Shown: positions 21,361 to 34,134 of the stretch, piece after piece
How positions within the stretch are numbered: position 1 is the first letter of the stretch
How the letters are laid out: every line of letters starts with the position of its first letter
DNA from: Sepiola atlantica
Taxonomy: Eukaryota > Mollusca > Cephalopoda > Sepiida > Sepiolidae
Direction of reading: 5' to 3'
DNA: 64,000 nt
Assembly: GCA_963556195.1 (NCBI GenBank)
Contig: OY744537.1
Coordinates: 23,379,941 to 23,443,940, forward strand
The notes under the pieces: model-generated
Seen by the model: only the letters and a program-made list of their open reading frames with translations
Database searches by the model: none
Told to the model about the DNA's origin: nothing
Position numbers and translations under genes: made by a program

Positions 21361-22479
21361 TTAAATTTTAAATTGTTCCAAAAGAAATAAGAGAATAAAT
21401 TTGATCAATAAAATATAAAAAAATGAATTAAAAAAAAAAAAATTAACTTTTTACAAGGTCGTAGCTATGGGGTGGTTCGGGTAAGCCTCTTGTCATTATC
21501 CTTGACCAACTGACATCAACCCCCTCCCCCAGCCCATACACATTGGAAGGGCTTCGGTGTTAGTTGTCTACATACATAAAATACACACACACCACACAGT
21601 AAGCATAAACCTCGCACACCCAGATATTACGCATACTCGAATCAATAGAAGGCAAGCTTAACCTAGTTTCACACGCACACACTTTCTCATCGGCCAGACA
21701 TGGATAGACAGCCAACTGTTTACATACACAGAGCATAGGGAAACAATTTGCAATAGTGCACACACACACACACACATTTACATATTCAAATATACCCCTG
21801 AATTAATAACATTATATGTACGTTTAAGAAAAAATCTATCTCAAATTGCACAGCTACTTAAATTTATGAGTATTTATTATATTTAATTGTGGTTTAATAT
21901 ATAAATTCATACTCAGACCCGATAATTAGAAGATTTAATTGGTGTTAACTAAAACTACTGATTTCATACTAAAAACGATAAATCAATAAATTAATATTTT
22001 TCAAACTCCTATTTCAAGAAAATATATCAATCAGACTAAACTAATTTTTGTAAAAGTAATATATATCATTTACATGCATGTATTAAAGGGTATATCCACA
22101 AATCAAATCATGCTTACACTAGTATTTAAATTTACACTAAAATCAAACCAGCTGCACAATGTGATAAAACTTATTAATTCGTCGCTACTAGAATATTAAA
22201 ATAGTGGAAGTAAGGCAAATATTATTAGATATATTATTCACTAATAGCAATTTAATTATTAGCTTTATTAACTATAGTCTAGTACGATTGACCTACTGAA
22301 TTCCACAGTCCATACAACCTTTCACTGCAGTTCATAAATTTAAATTACCTATTAATTAGTTAGCTTAATTTAATTACAATTATTAAGGGATTTAAAGTAA
22401 TAATAGTAGTATACTTAACTGGTAATGTTTTAATTGTTATATTATACCAGAAAGTATATTAAGTTTCCTTATGGAAAGT
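21361..22479. other. No gene recognised
   Basis: AT-rich, with (CA)n runs near 21585 and 21755. The lower part may be untranslated sequence of the Penelope-like element, but nothing shows this directly. Confidence 0.4.
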
Positions 22480-24313
22480 TACAGAGAATTCACTAGGTTA
22501 TTACTATAGTTATCCAGGGTGCACTGTTTGAAGTGTCTATAGCTAATACATAACTCATCTCTTTGATTCAGTAATTTATCTTTATCAGGGAACCTAATAA
22601 TAGCCAGTTTTTCATTTAGACAAAGAAAACAGGTGAGATTGTGTAGTGTATGGGTTGAAGCTTTCTTCAACAGGTTTGGATAATAACGTATCCTTTTACT
22701 TATCCAGGTTATTAAAAGATATTTTATGGTTCTTATATCTAACCTTAAAATCAGTACCTCTACGCCCTATATAACATTTTTACAGACTAGGATTATTTTC
22801 CGGAAGCACAGCCCTTAAATAAACTATACTTTTAGTTAAACATTTGTCTGGTAGCGGACATTGATTTTTATCTCTACAGTTATATTCATCATTGTCGTTA
22901 TTATAATTTTGAGTATTATTAATTCTATTATTATTGTTACGGTTGAAGATCTGTCTCTTGATTATTTTTTAAAAAGTTATTTGTACAGCTAGAGCTAAGT
23001 TTAACAGTACTGTTATTAAATATTTTATGTAGAAGCCTGTTTGCAGGAAAATGCCGACTTAAAAGATTAAGAAATATGTTTAATTTTAGATTCAAGCAAC
23101 AGATTAAACGGGGGGGGGGGGTATACCAAATAATTTTCCGGTTTCTATTTTTCCTTCTAATGCTCCTGTTATTTTTGCCGTGATACTCAATCGTAGTGTC
23201 AGCATAACCACCGTTTTGCAAAGAATTGTAGTATGTATAACTACTGTTATTAAAAAATTTTTCATTAGAGCAATCATTGCTAATTCTATGGCTAATCGAC
23301 TTTGGGATATGCTTAATTCTTCTTTGCATGTCGTTGAAGCATGTGGTCATATGACAGTTTCCCACCTTTTTATGCAGTCCTTTGCATTATTGTTGTAATA
23401 TTAGAAGAGGGGTATTTGACTTTGGATTAACATATATTGGATCATAATTTTCTTTCATATATGGTTTATATGTTTTATGAATAAAGTTGAATGTAACATC
23501 TAGGATGTTGGTAATTAACATTACCAACATCAAATACACCCCTCCTGTGATATCAGTTTTAAGCCCTAAATGTTTTACATTGTTTTGTGCATAATATTTT
23601 TAATTCTTTCAGCTTGCGAGTTAGTGGCATTTCTAACTATAGCCAAAACATCATCCTTCTATAGTCCTATATCGTTAACATTAATCGCACCCGATTCAGT
23701 AAGTTTATATAAAATAAAGAATCCTACATCTTAGCAAAATCCAGTGAGCCCATTACCATATCAAATGACTCTGCAGAACATTTTTGCACTCATTCTTCAT
23801 TATTACAAATTAGTACCGTCTCACAAACTTATAGATTATGTTCATTTCTTCACTGGTAATATCTGCATGTAGTCTCACGAAGTCCAAGGCCTTGTTAAAT
23901 AACTCCTTTGTAATTGAGAGATAGTAATCTATTATATCGAATTGGATGAAGGCGCAATGATTATTTTCTCTGATCTCATTAAACCAATTAATTGCACTGG
24001 TGGTGGTAATCCATTGGTTTAGATTTAGTTTTCTTTTAATGATCCTATTTGTATTTTCCAGGATAGTTTTACTGATTTTGCTAATTTCAGGTCTGGTTGG
24101 GTTGATTAATCTGGTAATAGGCCTATCTAAGAAATCCGGGTTGTGGCCCTTCAATAATATGTAAATATCCTTCGGTTTTAGTTTGTATACTCTGTTGCTA
24201 AATTTTAATTTATCAGTTATTTTATTACTTTCTAAGTTAATTTCATCAGATATATCATTATTTTTATAAAGTTCTACTTTGTATTGAGCACTTTTGAAAA
24301 AATATTGGTTCAT
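22480..24313 (-). pseudogene. Penelope-like element RT plus GIY-YIG pseudogene
   Basis: Minus-strand relic of a reverse transcriptase fused to a GIY-YIG endonuclease, the Penelope-like architecture. The best frame (24313-23810) contains RPITRLINPTRPEISKISK and motif A, FIQFDIIDYYLSI. Downstream in other frames are MGSLDFAK (about 23740) and the catalytic motif C near 23648-23662, where a stop replaces the Tyr before K-D-D. 23365-22937 carries a conserved thumb-like region (IFLNLLSRHFPANRLLHKIF). The endonuclease follows: CPLPDKCLTKSIVYLRAV, a stop, then CYIGRRGTDFKVRYKNHK (about 22775-22722). The last part (to 22482) has LLNQRDELCISYRH. At least six frame breaks, so inactive. A 12-base-pair perfect hairpin occurs inside at 23504-23531. 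Confidence 0.85.
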
Positions 24314-24821
24314 TTATCAAATATATTTTTGTTTCATTTTACTTCAGTTGAAGTTCTTAGAAATCAAGGGGCCTCTACCTGGGGCTAACACTTGATCCCT
24401 ATATGAGATACATAGATATTCGAATATTCTATTAAATTTCTCTTTTATCTCTCAAACGTTGAGTTAATAAAGAAGTTAAGAACATTAATTTTAATTTTCC
24501 TCTCCCCAATTGACCAGTTGATTATGTTATAGTATATCTTTCTCTTGGTCTTACCGGATTCCAGGACCAGAATTCATCTGGTCTGGTGGAGTATCCAGTT
24601 AAGTGTTGTGACTTGAAGTAACATTACTTAGAGAAGGTGCCTTATTCCTCGTATGAGCTAATGCCAAGGGAATCTTATTTGGGCTTCGAATACTATGTTA
24701 TTTTGAATATTTTGTCAGGGTTTACTTGTAGGAGTAAGTATCCTCATGTCAGGTCGTCCTGACAAACCCTTGTACAGAGAGACCGAAGACACTTGAGGAT
24801 GGTGTCTAGTAAGTGATTCAA

Positions 24822-24855
<34 letters not shown>

Positions 24856-25459
24856 ATGATGAGGGCCAAACAGAATGTATAAGAAAACGAAAATAAAAAA
24901 AAATAAAAAAATAAATAAATGAAGACCAACAAATCAAAACAAGCCATGTTAGGGAAATCGATATTTTGTGATTTGTTTTCTTATATTTGGTCTTTGTTTA
25001 TTTTTCTTATAAATACTTTATGTAACGTCGAGGAAATTCTGCTGATTTGGTTTGGGATATTTTATTGGGCATTTGTGCATTAAATTAAGTATTTTTAATT
25101 CACAATAAATCTTCTAAAAATGAAAACCTGTGATATTGGCATGTCAAAAATATCTGTAATATGAAACACTTCGATGTTGTACTTTTTAACATTTTGTTTT
25201 TCGTTTTTACTTGGCGATTTCTTTAAAAGGCCAAGAAAAAAATGTTTCTTATACACCATAATTTATTTGAATCGCACTTTTTTTTATTTTAACCTCTTCA
25301 ATCATGAGAATCTTATGTGATGCCGAAATTTAAATTTAAATAATTTTTTTACATTTTTTTTTTTTTTTTAAACAAAAAAAATTTAATTCAGAATTTAGCA
25401 GAAATGCTTCCGATGTAAAACCGAAAGGTGGGTTATGACATTCTTTAATTTTTGTTTTA
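24314..25459. other. No gene recognised
   Basis: 24314-24820 may contain 5' sequence of the Penelope-like element. (TA)n(TG)n at about 24822-24856. The rest is AT-rich with T and A runs. Confidence 0.4.
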
Positions 25460-25770
25460 GTATATTATTAACTTCAATCTCAGGTTCCTTCTTGCAAAAC
25501 CTTCATAGCAAGAACTCGTTTTCTACTACAACTGCAAAAAGCGTTCCTTCCTTTCTTCTTCAAACGAAATTTCCATGAACAGTTTCTTTCCAAGAACTTC
25601 CCATCTCTGGAACACGTTACAAGATTGCTTCCCTGAGGGCTATAACATGGGCATCTCCACATCTAATGTCAATAAGCACTCGTCATAAACCGTACTCATA
25701 AACGATTAACCCTTATTCTCGAGTGGCTCTTAGTTTTGATAAGTGGTGAATCATCAGTAAAACAAATTTG
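25460..25770 (+). pseudogene. LINE L-A reverse transcriptase C-terminus and tail
   Basis: The plus strand reads SMNSFFPRTSHLWNTL, then CFPEGYNMG, then SNVNKHSS (about 25570-25680, one stretch with small frame slips), the C-terminal end of a jockey-like non-LTR polymerase. It is followed by the L-A tail (gattaacccttattctcgag, gataagtggtgaatcatcag). Better preserved than the copy at 8400-8825. Confidence 0.7.
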
Positions 25771-25862
25771 ACTCAGTCTATATTGAAGAGGATATGGATT
25801 GTTGTATATCATTTACATGCTTCAGACGGTTGTCTTTATCTCGGCTATTGCTATTATGACCC

Positions 25863-25945
25863 AGTGGATATAAGTGTTGATTAAGAGATATTCTAGAGTA
25901 GATTTTACCTAGAGGTTGTAAGTTTAATCCCTGGTGAAGGAACTT
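25863..25945 (+). repeat. tRNA-headed SINE, family S1, copy 2
   Basis: GTTGATTAAGAGA (A-box-like) and GGTTGTAAGTTTAATCCC (B-box-like) at the same spacing as in the copy at 297; the ends (ctggtgaaggaact) also match. Confidence 0.65.
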
Positions 25946-26239
25946 AAGAAAAAATTAACTGTTACAGAATGTAGAATCATGAATTAAATAATTCTTAGAA
26001 GATTAGAGACTATGAGAAAAACAGTCTGAAACATAAATAGCGATAGCTCATCTCAGAAATATCAGAAAATATTATCTACGATTTTGTTACACTATTTTCT
26101 GCTATTATTTAAAGCTGGGGGTTAGCAACTATTTTGGAAAATAGACCAGCTATGGTGGACATTTGTTTTTTTTTTATGTAAAAAAATATTTCTTAATGCA
26201 ATGAAATTAAAAGTTTTCTTTACTGAAAATTATGAATTA

Positions 26240-26660
26240 CTAGCTGTACTGACCCGGGGTTGCCTAGGATCCATTATGCTCAAATGTTTCATTTAAATTT
26301 AATAAAAACAAATCAGATGTAAATAAATAAAAAAAACGAATGTAAAAAAAAAAAGTAAAAAGCAAGCCAGAAATGATAACTTTTGCTTAAAGAAAAAGAG
26401 TTACTTCTCTTAGTTAATTTTTCTTTTTAAAGAAACAATTTAAGAATTTCTACATTCTATTAGAAAACTACCGGATCGAATAAAGTATTTTCTTAAATAA
26501 ATTGTAGCAAAATATGCGAGTATTTCAAATAACATGGTACGGCAATAACAAATGAAAATTGGCTAGTCAGAATCAAAGTTTGATTGGTCAGATTAAATGC
26601 TATTTAGATCCAACTTTTAAAATCCGGCCAACATTATTTTATATGTTAGATGAATGACTG
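26240..26660 (+). repeat. Dispersed repeat R1, copy 2
   Basis: Starts tagctgtactgacccggggt. Shares agaaaactaccggatcgaat, acaaatgaaaattggctagt and aatccggccaacattatttt with copy 1, in the same order and spacing. Confidence 0.7.
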
Positions 26661-26929
26661 CAAGAACAGAAGAAATATAAATTTTAAAAATAATGGTTGC
26701 GAATATTTCAATTTTCATGAAATATATACCCTAAGAAATCATAAAAAGCTTGGTAATAAAAGTACAGATTTCTCAATTTTTTTGTGAATCAATTTCTGAA
26801 TAAATTTTAGAATATCAGGTATGTGATAGCAGCATTGTTGGCAAAGGTTAGAATCAAAGTCGATTTTAGCATTCAAAAAAATAAAAAGAAGATTTTTATC
26901 AAAATCATTTCGCATATAGTCTCGTGCGG

Positions 26930-27860
26930 TATGAAGACCAAGTTCCCTTGTGATGGTCTTCGGGTGGGTTTTCAATGAAGGCCACATCATGCCGCTTCAC
27001 ATCTTCGAAAAGGAACTCGGACTCGATTCAGATGGCTATATTGAGTTGATGTTGCCAATCACTGCATGACGAGAGTGACTATTAAAAGCTCATGCATGTG
27101 ACAGAAAAACTGAGCTCCGTGTCACACCTCTGGAAAAACCTAAAAGTAAGGAAAAGTGTCTGAAAACTTACATGACTTAAGCAGTCATAACATCTAGCCC
27201 CAAATTGCTGGATTGCAACCGATTGGACTATTATGTGTGGAGCGCAATTGATAAAAACACTAACTGATTGCCTGGTTAAAACTGGTTTGGTAGTTTTGTT
27301 TTACGGCATATCAACCCTTTTTGGGTTATTTAATGCCGAATCTGGTCTTGTTTTCTTCTCTTTTTTTGTTTCTTTCCCCTTTTAATATCTGTTTCTATTT
27401 AACCCATAGTTGGGACCCTAACAGGTACTACCACTCCGGGTCAGGGTGGACCTGGGAGCAATGGTAATTAAGAGGAGGCTCCACATTCCCCAAAGTCCGT
27501 AAGCCGGATCTCACCATCGGATGTAGTTTAAGGTCATATCCAGGACCGGGAGTAGGGTAGGAAAAATAAAAATAAAAAAGGGGAGGGAGAAAGGGAGAGG
27601 GGCTGTTGTTTTTGTTTTTGGTTTTGTAGAATATAATTAAGTTTTACAAACAAAAAAAAAAAAAAAAAAAAAACGTCAATGTAGGTGAATTTCGTCTCAG
27701 GGAGCCACAGGGCAGCCTGATCTGGTATCACCAGGATAAAACTGGTATTCAAGTGTCTCTCGAAAGTAAAATAGTGAAAGCTGCATGCTCCAGGTCCAGG
27801 TCCCACTTGAAGGCTCTCGTAGAGGCTCGGGGTGGCTTCTACAAATCAGCTGTATTCAGC
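26930..27860 (+). pseudogene. Tc1/mariner-type transposase pseudogene
   Basis: Plus-strand fragments in order: KTKFP, then MVFGWVFNEGHIMPLHIFEK and ELGLDSDGYIELM (about 26947-27055), the region between the first two catalytic Asp residues; then, after degenerate coding, LDCNRLDYYVWSAID (about 27205-27255), which contains the third catalytic Asp (in LDYYVW). The C-terminus, KAACSRSRSHLKALVEARGG, follows only at about 27778-27838. The 450 bases between are foreign, including a tail ttttacggcatatcaaccct shared with SINE S1. The same family, N-terminal part, is at 51047-51380. Inactive. Confidence 0.75.
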
Positions 27861-28069
27861 AAACGTTCCTCCAAGAGATGCACGTCGAATTTTAAGAATA
27901 CATCTATATTTGGCAAAGATAGGTTATTTTCTTTCCTTTCCTTTTCAAAGAGTGTCACATTTGTTTGAAACATCCTACACATTAAAAATGAAGCCTACCC
28001 CAGTGCATAAAATAAAGCAATAATCTACCCCAGTGTATAAAATGTCGACCAATAGAAGAATCTATCATG

Positions 28070-28497
28070 TATGTGTACACAGTGCAATAATGTATGGAAC
28101 TAAAACCTGGCCAATGACGATTGAGGACATGAGTAGCATGGAGAGAAAAAGTATGAGAATGATATGATCGATGTGTAATGTGAATCTTAAAGACAGGCTT
28201 AGTTCTGATGACCTCAGAGGAAGATTAAATCTGGACATATAGAGAAATGTGTGCAGAACAGGAGACTTAGATCGTATGGTCACGTTGAAAGAATGGATGA
28301 GAGTTCTTGGGTTAGTAGATGTAGAACAGTTGAGGTAGCAGTGTCAGTTGGCAGTGATAGGTCAAGGAAAACATAAGTGATAAGAATGGACTTGAGATAA
28401 AGAGAAATAAACAGAGACCTAGCCTGAGATAAGTAACTTTAGGGGGTCAATTTCTAAAAAACGTTTAATACATGCTAACATGTAAAACAGACGTTAA

Positions 28498-28530
<33 letters not shown>
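28070..28530 (+). pseudogene. LINE reverse transcriptase C-terminus with (TAC)n tail
   Basis: The plus strand keeps LRSYGHVERMDESSWVSRC, then RTVEVAVSVGSDRSRKT, then REINRDLA (28262-28430), the well-known C-terminal region of a common non-LTR polymerase group, after a decayed RLSSDDLRGRLN stretch. The 3' end reads catgctaacatgtaaaacag then acgttaaa and ends in (TAC)n at 28499-28530. Inverted copies of this 3' end occur at 49150-49205 and 49968-50035. Confidence 0.8.
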
Positions 28531-28639
28531 GAAGAAGAGGAATTTTGAAATTCTTATGTTACTAAAAAAGACATCTAAAACAGCCAAAAAGTTGTTAACA
28601 TAATGCAAATGTGGACAATAGTCCAAAATCTGTAAATGT

Positions 28640-28679
<40 letters not shown>

Positions 28680-31600
28680 CTAAAGACGATTTTTCCCTTG
28701 TAAAAGCAAACATCATAGGAAAATAACTGAACACTTTGTATGCAAATCTTTTTAACTCAACATTAACAGAACTTCCTACAGCATGTTTCACGACCATATT
28801 TTTAAATTTCTAATTCTAACAAAAATTATTACATTTAATCCGAGAATTCTGCTTCTCCCAAAAACATCTTCAAAATAAAAGGTAGCAACCATTTTCCCCT
28901 CTATATATTTAGTATTAACACATGATTCATCTACACCGGGTCATTTGTTTATACAGGCAATAGACTGTTACGGTAGTGCAAGATTCCATGATTCTGGGAT
29001 TTTTATTCTGAAATTCTGGTTGCTTGATAATTACGTTTTCAATAACCGCATCATGTTTAAACAAACACATTTGACGTCCTGCCATGTTTCACCTCACAGA
29101 AAAGTCTATTTTTGGACGTTAATCTTTTATCTTTATATTTTCATTACTTATTTCCTACAATATATTTACTTATAGACTTCTTTTCATAACACAAACAGCT
29201 CAAATTTACTTAGTAATGCCGTTATGTCGTGTGGTAATTCGTGTGCTCGCATAAAAATAAACCGTGTGATTTCTTTGTACACTGGCTAACATTATATTCT
29301 TCAAAAATATTCTTTATTGCATCCTACGTCAAAAACAATTATTTTCATAAATAAAAAAATTAAATATTATGACAAAACATAAATGTTTACTTGCATTATT
29401 TGTCAGAAAATAAAATATTACATTTCCAAATATAAAGGCCCGTTTGTTTTCTTTTCATTTACTTTATTACTTGTGAAAAATCCCGCTATCCAAACAAAGT
29501 AAACATTGCTCAAGAAGAAGAAGGTCTTATATGAATCTTTAAGATTATACTATTCTGGGATACGTTTTATTAATTTATATTCACATTTCTATTAGTTTCC
29601 ATAATTTCTTTAATATATACTTTTTTTTAAAAACGAATACACATCACCATGCCCGCTTGCCATTAAAAAAACACTTAAATTACGTTCCATTATGAGATAA
29701 GTTTTTTTTTTAGTTTTTTTAAAGAGAACACATCCCCCCCCCACACCCCTAAAAATTATACAGAAACGTTTTCATTTCGAAGTTTCATGGATACGAATAA
29801 TCGTGTTATGACTAAGTTGTTTGAGGTTAAATACGATACTTATTTCATTTTAAACCACTCAAATACGTCAAATTCTACTTTCATTTGGTGATTACATGTA
29901 AACAGCCGGAAAATATATCCGCAAAAAAGAAAATAAAAACATAAAATAAATATTTCAGATTTTATGGTGGGGGATCACTTTTCTACATAAATTTAGCGTT
30001 GTTTATTACCCTTTAGTACAACAGAAACAGTCCACTGAATTCGGAATGGCAGGTATGGTATAAAAATTCAATATTGCCAACTTATATGTCACCTAATCTA
30101 CACGTTTGCAATATTTTTACTATCATACCCATTGAAGTTAGGTGGGGTACATAATTTAACGAGTGTAAACTATTTTGTATTTTACTGTAGAAAATATTGA
30201 GGGGGGGATCTTTTTACTTCTCGAATTTAGCTTTTTTTTAAAAACTAACTTAAAACATATAGATAAATAGGGTGGGGCATGATCGGTTGATTTTCGAGGA
30301 TTTTGAAGGAAAAGAGACAATTTTATGTTAATACTTATAAAAAGCAAGCATTTTCTTTGGAGTAAATGTGCAACGCATGTATAATGAGTCTCTTTTGGGG
30401 TTGTTTTCTAAAATATTGTCACATCGTGCATAAATGTAATGGGTTCGAACCAACGGTATGAAAATTGGTGAAATTCTTTAAGTGGTCGGGGCATAATGAG
30501 TCCCCATTGTGCTTCTTCAATAAAAATCCCATTTTCTCAAAACAAAAGGGCATAAGCAGTTCCAACATGCAACAGAACAACAATAGACACTTGGAGAGTT
30601 TTATATTTATAGCTACCACTACTATAATAAGTCTTGAACAGGAAAAATACAGAACATCCCCATAAGTTAATAACTAGGTGAAATATAGAATAGCACACAA
30701 ATGTCATAAACACAACCTCTCGCAAGAAACGTGTATTTTCACCAAGACAATCCTTCCTATCATTGCATATCCTCTGAATATAGCACACAAATGTTATAAA
30801 CACAAGCTCATTAGTACAAATCTATTCAAATTACTGACTATTCTTGCTCACAGGGAGCCGAATCAGTGCCTCCTTCAATAAAAACCAGCCAGTCAACCAG
30901 TAGCACTTTCCAAAGCTGGTAAACCAAGGAAGGAAAGCATTAAAAGAACTGAGGAGAAAATCAAAGAAGTCTTTGAGTTGATCCATTATGCCCCATTGAC
31001 CAATTATGCCCCCCTCCCTACAAATGAAGGGGGAATACAACAAAATAGAAACTGCGATACGATTATACAGGTAAGACTAGTTTTTTTTTTGTACATACAT
31101 AGGAAAATTCTGGATATCTACTTTTAACATTGTTGGGTACGTGTTCGTGCTGGTTTGTTCAAAGTTGGGCATGAAATTTTTTACGTTTATCTCCTTTGCC
31201 GGGCAACGCCAAGATACGGGTCAGCTAGTATATTATAAAACAGTATAATTTTTTTGTTTTTTTTTTCATTTGAGATCCAATTTTAGCCGTCTTGAAATTT
31301 CAAAAGAAAAAAAATCCTACGTCAAAAATTGTTGCTTATGTTCTTTAACTTTCAATGTTAGAATTAATTAACATTAATAAACAAATTTAAGATTTTTTTT
31401 ATTCAGATACCAGCTGTTGCAATAGAATTAAGACTGATCTTTTTTCAACAAATTTAAAACCAAAACACTCCTCTTGTCATCTGATGACAAAAACTGAATG
31501 GTAAACTATTATTTTTGAATTTCTAATCAAGTGAAATTATTCTCTTTAGGTAAAATGCAGACAGTAATACAATCCACGTGAAATAGATGGTTATTATGCT

Positions 31601-31888
31601 GTCTATACTGTATAAACATTCTAGATCATTCCTTCTTGAATAAAAAAAGCATCCATATGGTGAATTTCTACAATGAGCAGGTCAGTGAAGCCTCACATAT
31701 TGGAATATTTTTTTTTTATCGGTCGATTTTTGAGCTCGATTCTTAGCCTCCTCTCCCTAATATATATTATTCTGTCTATATAATAGATAAGTCAGTCGTA
31801 TTCTCAATTTTTGTCATCAATACGGTCCTTCCTACAAAATCAATATTTTATTCAGAATAACTATTTTATTTTCTTGAACGTTGGTTCA
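28531..31888. other. AT-rich DNA, no gene recognised
   Basis: (TA)n at 28645-28674. Around 30265-31020 several ggggcataat-like words occur in both orientations and could be the ends of a decayed DNA transposon, unproven. At about 30692 and 30779 a 30-base sequence (atagcacacaaatg...ataaacacaa) is directly duplicated. At about 31190-31230 a relative of repeat R1 is seen in inverted orientation. Confidence 0.4.
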
Positions 31889-31954
31889 TTAATTTGAATG
31901 CCATTTTATTTCTCTTAACATCAGTTAAGAGAAATAAAATGGCATTTAAATTAA
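31889..31954. repeat. Near-perfect 66-base hairpin
   Basis: Arms of 31 bases (31889-31919 and 31924-31954) with one mismatch and loop ATCA. The arm sequence ttgaatgccattttattt also occurs at about 5570-5587, so the arms belong to a dispersed repeat. Too perfect for a typical animal microRNA precursor. Confidence 0.9.
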
Positions 31955-32204
31955 TTCCTTCACAAAAATTATTTATTTAAAAAACATGTATTCGTTCATT
32001 ACACACTTACTTTTCTTTGTTTGGAAGAGAAAATAATATTTGAAAAATATTTAACTGTATTCGTTCATTACAGACTTTGAAAAAAAATGAAGAAAAAAAC
32101 TGTATAGTTTAAAAAAAAATGTTTTAAAAAAAGAAAAGCAAAAATAAATTGCAAGTAAATACACTACCAGGCAATGCAGGGTAGATACACCAAGTGTAAT
32201 ATAT

Positions 32205-32790
32205 ATATTAACTGTACCTAACCAACGTTGCCCGGGAGTATTTGTACTTTTATTTCTTGTTGTGCATTTTTTTAAAACTATGCTGATTTTTCTTAAACCA
32301 AAATATTAATTTTTGTTATTTTTGAGTAGAATTTTAAAGTTAAATTTAATTATTACGGTATGTTTGATTATTAAATTATTAATCAAACCAAATTGTTATA
32401 AAACTATAACTAATTTTATTACAGTAATGTTTTAATCTTTATTTATAAAATTACCGGATGTAAATAGCGTCCAAAACTTTCAATATTTTTAATATGTGAA
32501 AATTTACTAAAAATTTGAAATGTTTCCAATAGAAGCTACTTTTCAGGGGAAAAAATCTCATCATAATAAACAAAGGAAAAACGTATTTACTCTAAATGTT
32601 TTCTTATCTGAAATAAGTATTTTCAGAATGAAACTGACATGAAATAAAACATATCCATGTCAATAACATAGTGGAAGGGGGTAACGAAAAATAGGCTAGT
32701 CCGAATCAGGTATCAATATTTCAGACAGATTACTATTTAGGTCTGACTTTGAAAAATCCACAAGATAACTTTATATGTTAGATATCTCAG
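32205..32790 (+). repeat. Dispersed repeat R1, copy 3 (diverged)
   Basis: Starts ctgtacctaaccaacgttgc and ends with ggctagtccgaatcaggt, then tactatttaggtctgacttt and ataactttatatgttagat. Longer than copies 1 and 2 because of extra AT-rich sequence in the middle. Confidence 0.55.
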
Positions 32791-33192
32791 TGGCGACTTC
32801 AACAATCAGGCCAGTTGGGCTGAGCCTGACTCACTTTACTGTCAGACATACATCTTAGACCAACAAAACATGCATCCGAACACACTTTCTCAAAGGTATG
32901 ACTCGTGCTGACACATTTCGACATGAACTATGATGAATAAAATAATCCCAAATGGATTTTATTCTACATTCTCGATTATAAATGATTTAATCGCAACTAT
33001 ATGACTTAAACATTAACTTAAATAAATAATAAATGTTTTGATTTTAGTGTTCATAATGTTGATACGAAGAACATTTACATCAATATCTAAAACAGTATTA
33101 AAACCATTTAGTTCGATGTAACAAAAGAAAAAAGGAAATTCTTGAGTTCGTTCAATGTGTGCATTTTGAACTTAAATCTGACTGATCGCCAA
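32791..33192. other. No feature recognised
   Basis: AT-rich DNA leading into the satellite array. Confidence 0.5.
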
Positions 33193-33815
33193 AAATAATA
33201 TTTCAAACCTAGGTTTGACAGACGAAAGAAAATGCTATTTCAAACCTAGGTTTGACAGACGAAAGAAAATGCTATTTCAAACCTAGGTTTGACAGACGAA
33301 AGAAAATGCTATTTCAAACCTAGGTTTGACAGACGAAAGAAAATGCTATTTCAAACCTAGGTTTGACAGACGAAAGAAAATGCTATTTCAAACCTAGGTT
33401 TGACAGACGAAAGAAAATGCTATTTCAAACCTAGGTTTGACAGACGAAAGAAAATGCTATTTCAAACCTAGGTTTGACAGACGAAAGAAAATGCTATTTC
33501 AAACCTAGGTTTGATAGACGAAAGTAAATGCTATTTCAAACCTAGGTTTGACAGACGAAAGAAAATGCTATTTCAAACCTAAATTTGACAGACCCAAAAA
33601 TGCTATTTCAAACCTAAATTTGACAGGACCCAAAAATGATATTTCAAACCTAAATTTGACAGAACCCAAAAATGATATTTCAAACCTAAATTTGACAGAA
33701 CCCAAAAATGATATTTCAAACCTAAATTTGACAGAACCCAAAAATGCTATTTCAAACCCAGGTTTGACAGACCCCAAAATCCTATTTCAAACTAAGTTTG
33801 ATAGATAGAAAATCT
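33193..33815. repeat. 37/36-bp satellite with 16-bp palindrome
   Basis: Seventeen tandem units. The first ten (starting 33204, then every 37 bases to 33537) are almost identical and each contains the perfect palindrome TCAAACCTAGGTTTGA. Units from 33574 on are 35-36 bases (33574, 33609, 33645, 33681, 33717, 33753, 33788), with CCTAAATTTGA replacing the palindrome centre in most and gacccaaaaatg replacing gacgaaagaaaatg. The 36-base units keep one frame open, which explains the repetitive Asn/Leu-rich frames here. Confidence 0.95.
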
Positions 33816-34134
33816 CACTTTTTAAATAACTTAAAAAAATTATGAGGTCAAATCAAGTTAAAGGCACAAGTTGTCACAAAGTGAATAGCCCAATTTTCAT
33901 ACAACTTTTCAGAAAGAAAATACAACAAATAGCTGAGATACCTCATTCTCATTAGTATGATACTTTATTTATTGACAATTGTTTCATCTTTATAAAGATG
34001 ATTCCTAGAATTTGCATCCCTCCTCCTAATTACTTTTACTAAGTATTTCAGTACAGCTGCAGCACCAATTGTCCGCCACCTGTTTTAATCCGGACAAAAT
34101 CACAAGAAGAAAACTTGATCATCCTGCGACCGTC

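Noticed and set aside
30439..30450. Perfect B-box word GGTTCGAACCC (minus strand)
   Set aside because: No A-box or tRNA-like half at the right distance; probably chance.
30265..31020. Pogo-like transposon with ggggcataat ends
   Set aside because: The ggggcat words occur several times in both orientations but no consistent terminal repeat or transposase motif could be read.
31889..31954. microRNA precursor
   Set aside because: Arms are too perfectly paired and the arm word is repeated elsewhere, which fits an inverted pair of repeats better.
33193..33815. Possible CRISPR array (37-bp repeats)
   Set aside because: Units are contiguous without unique spacers and the context is an animal genome; it is a tandem satellite.
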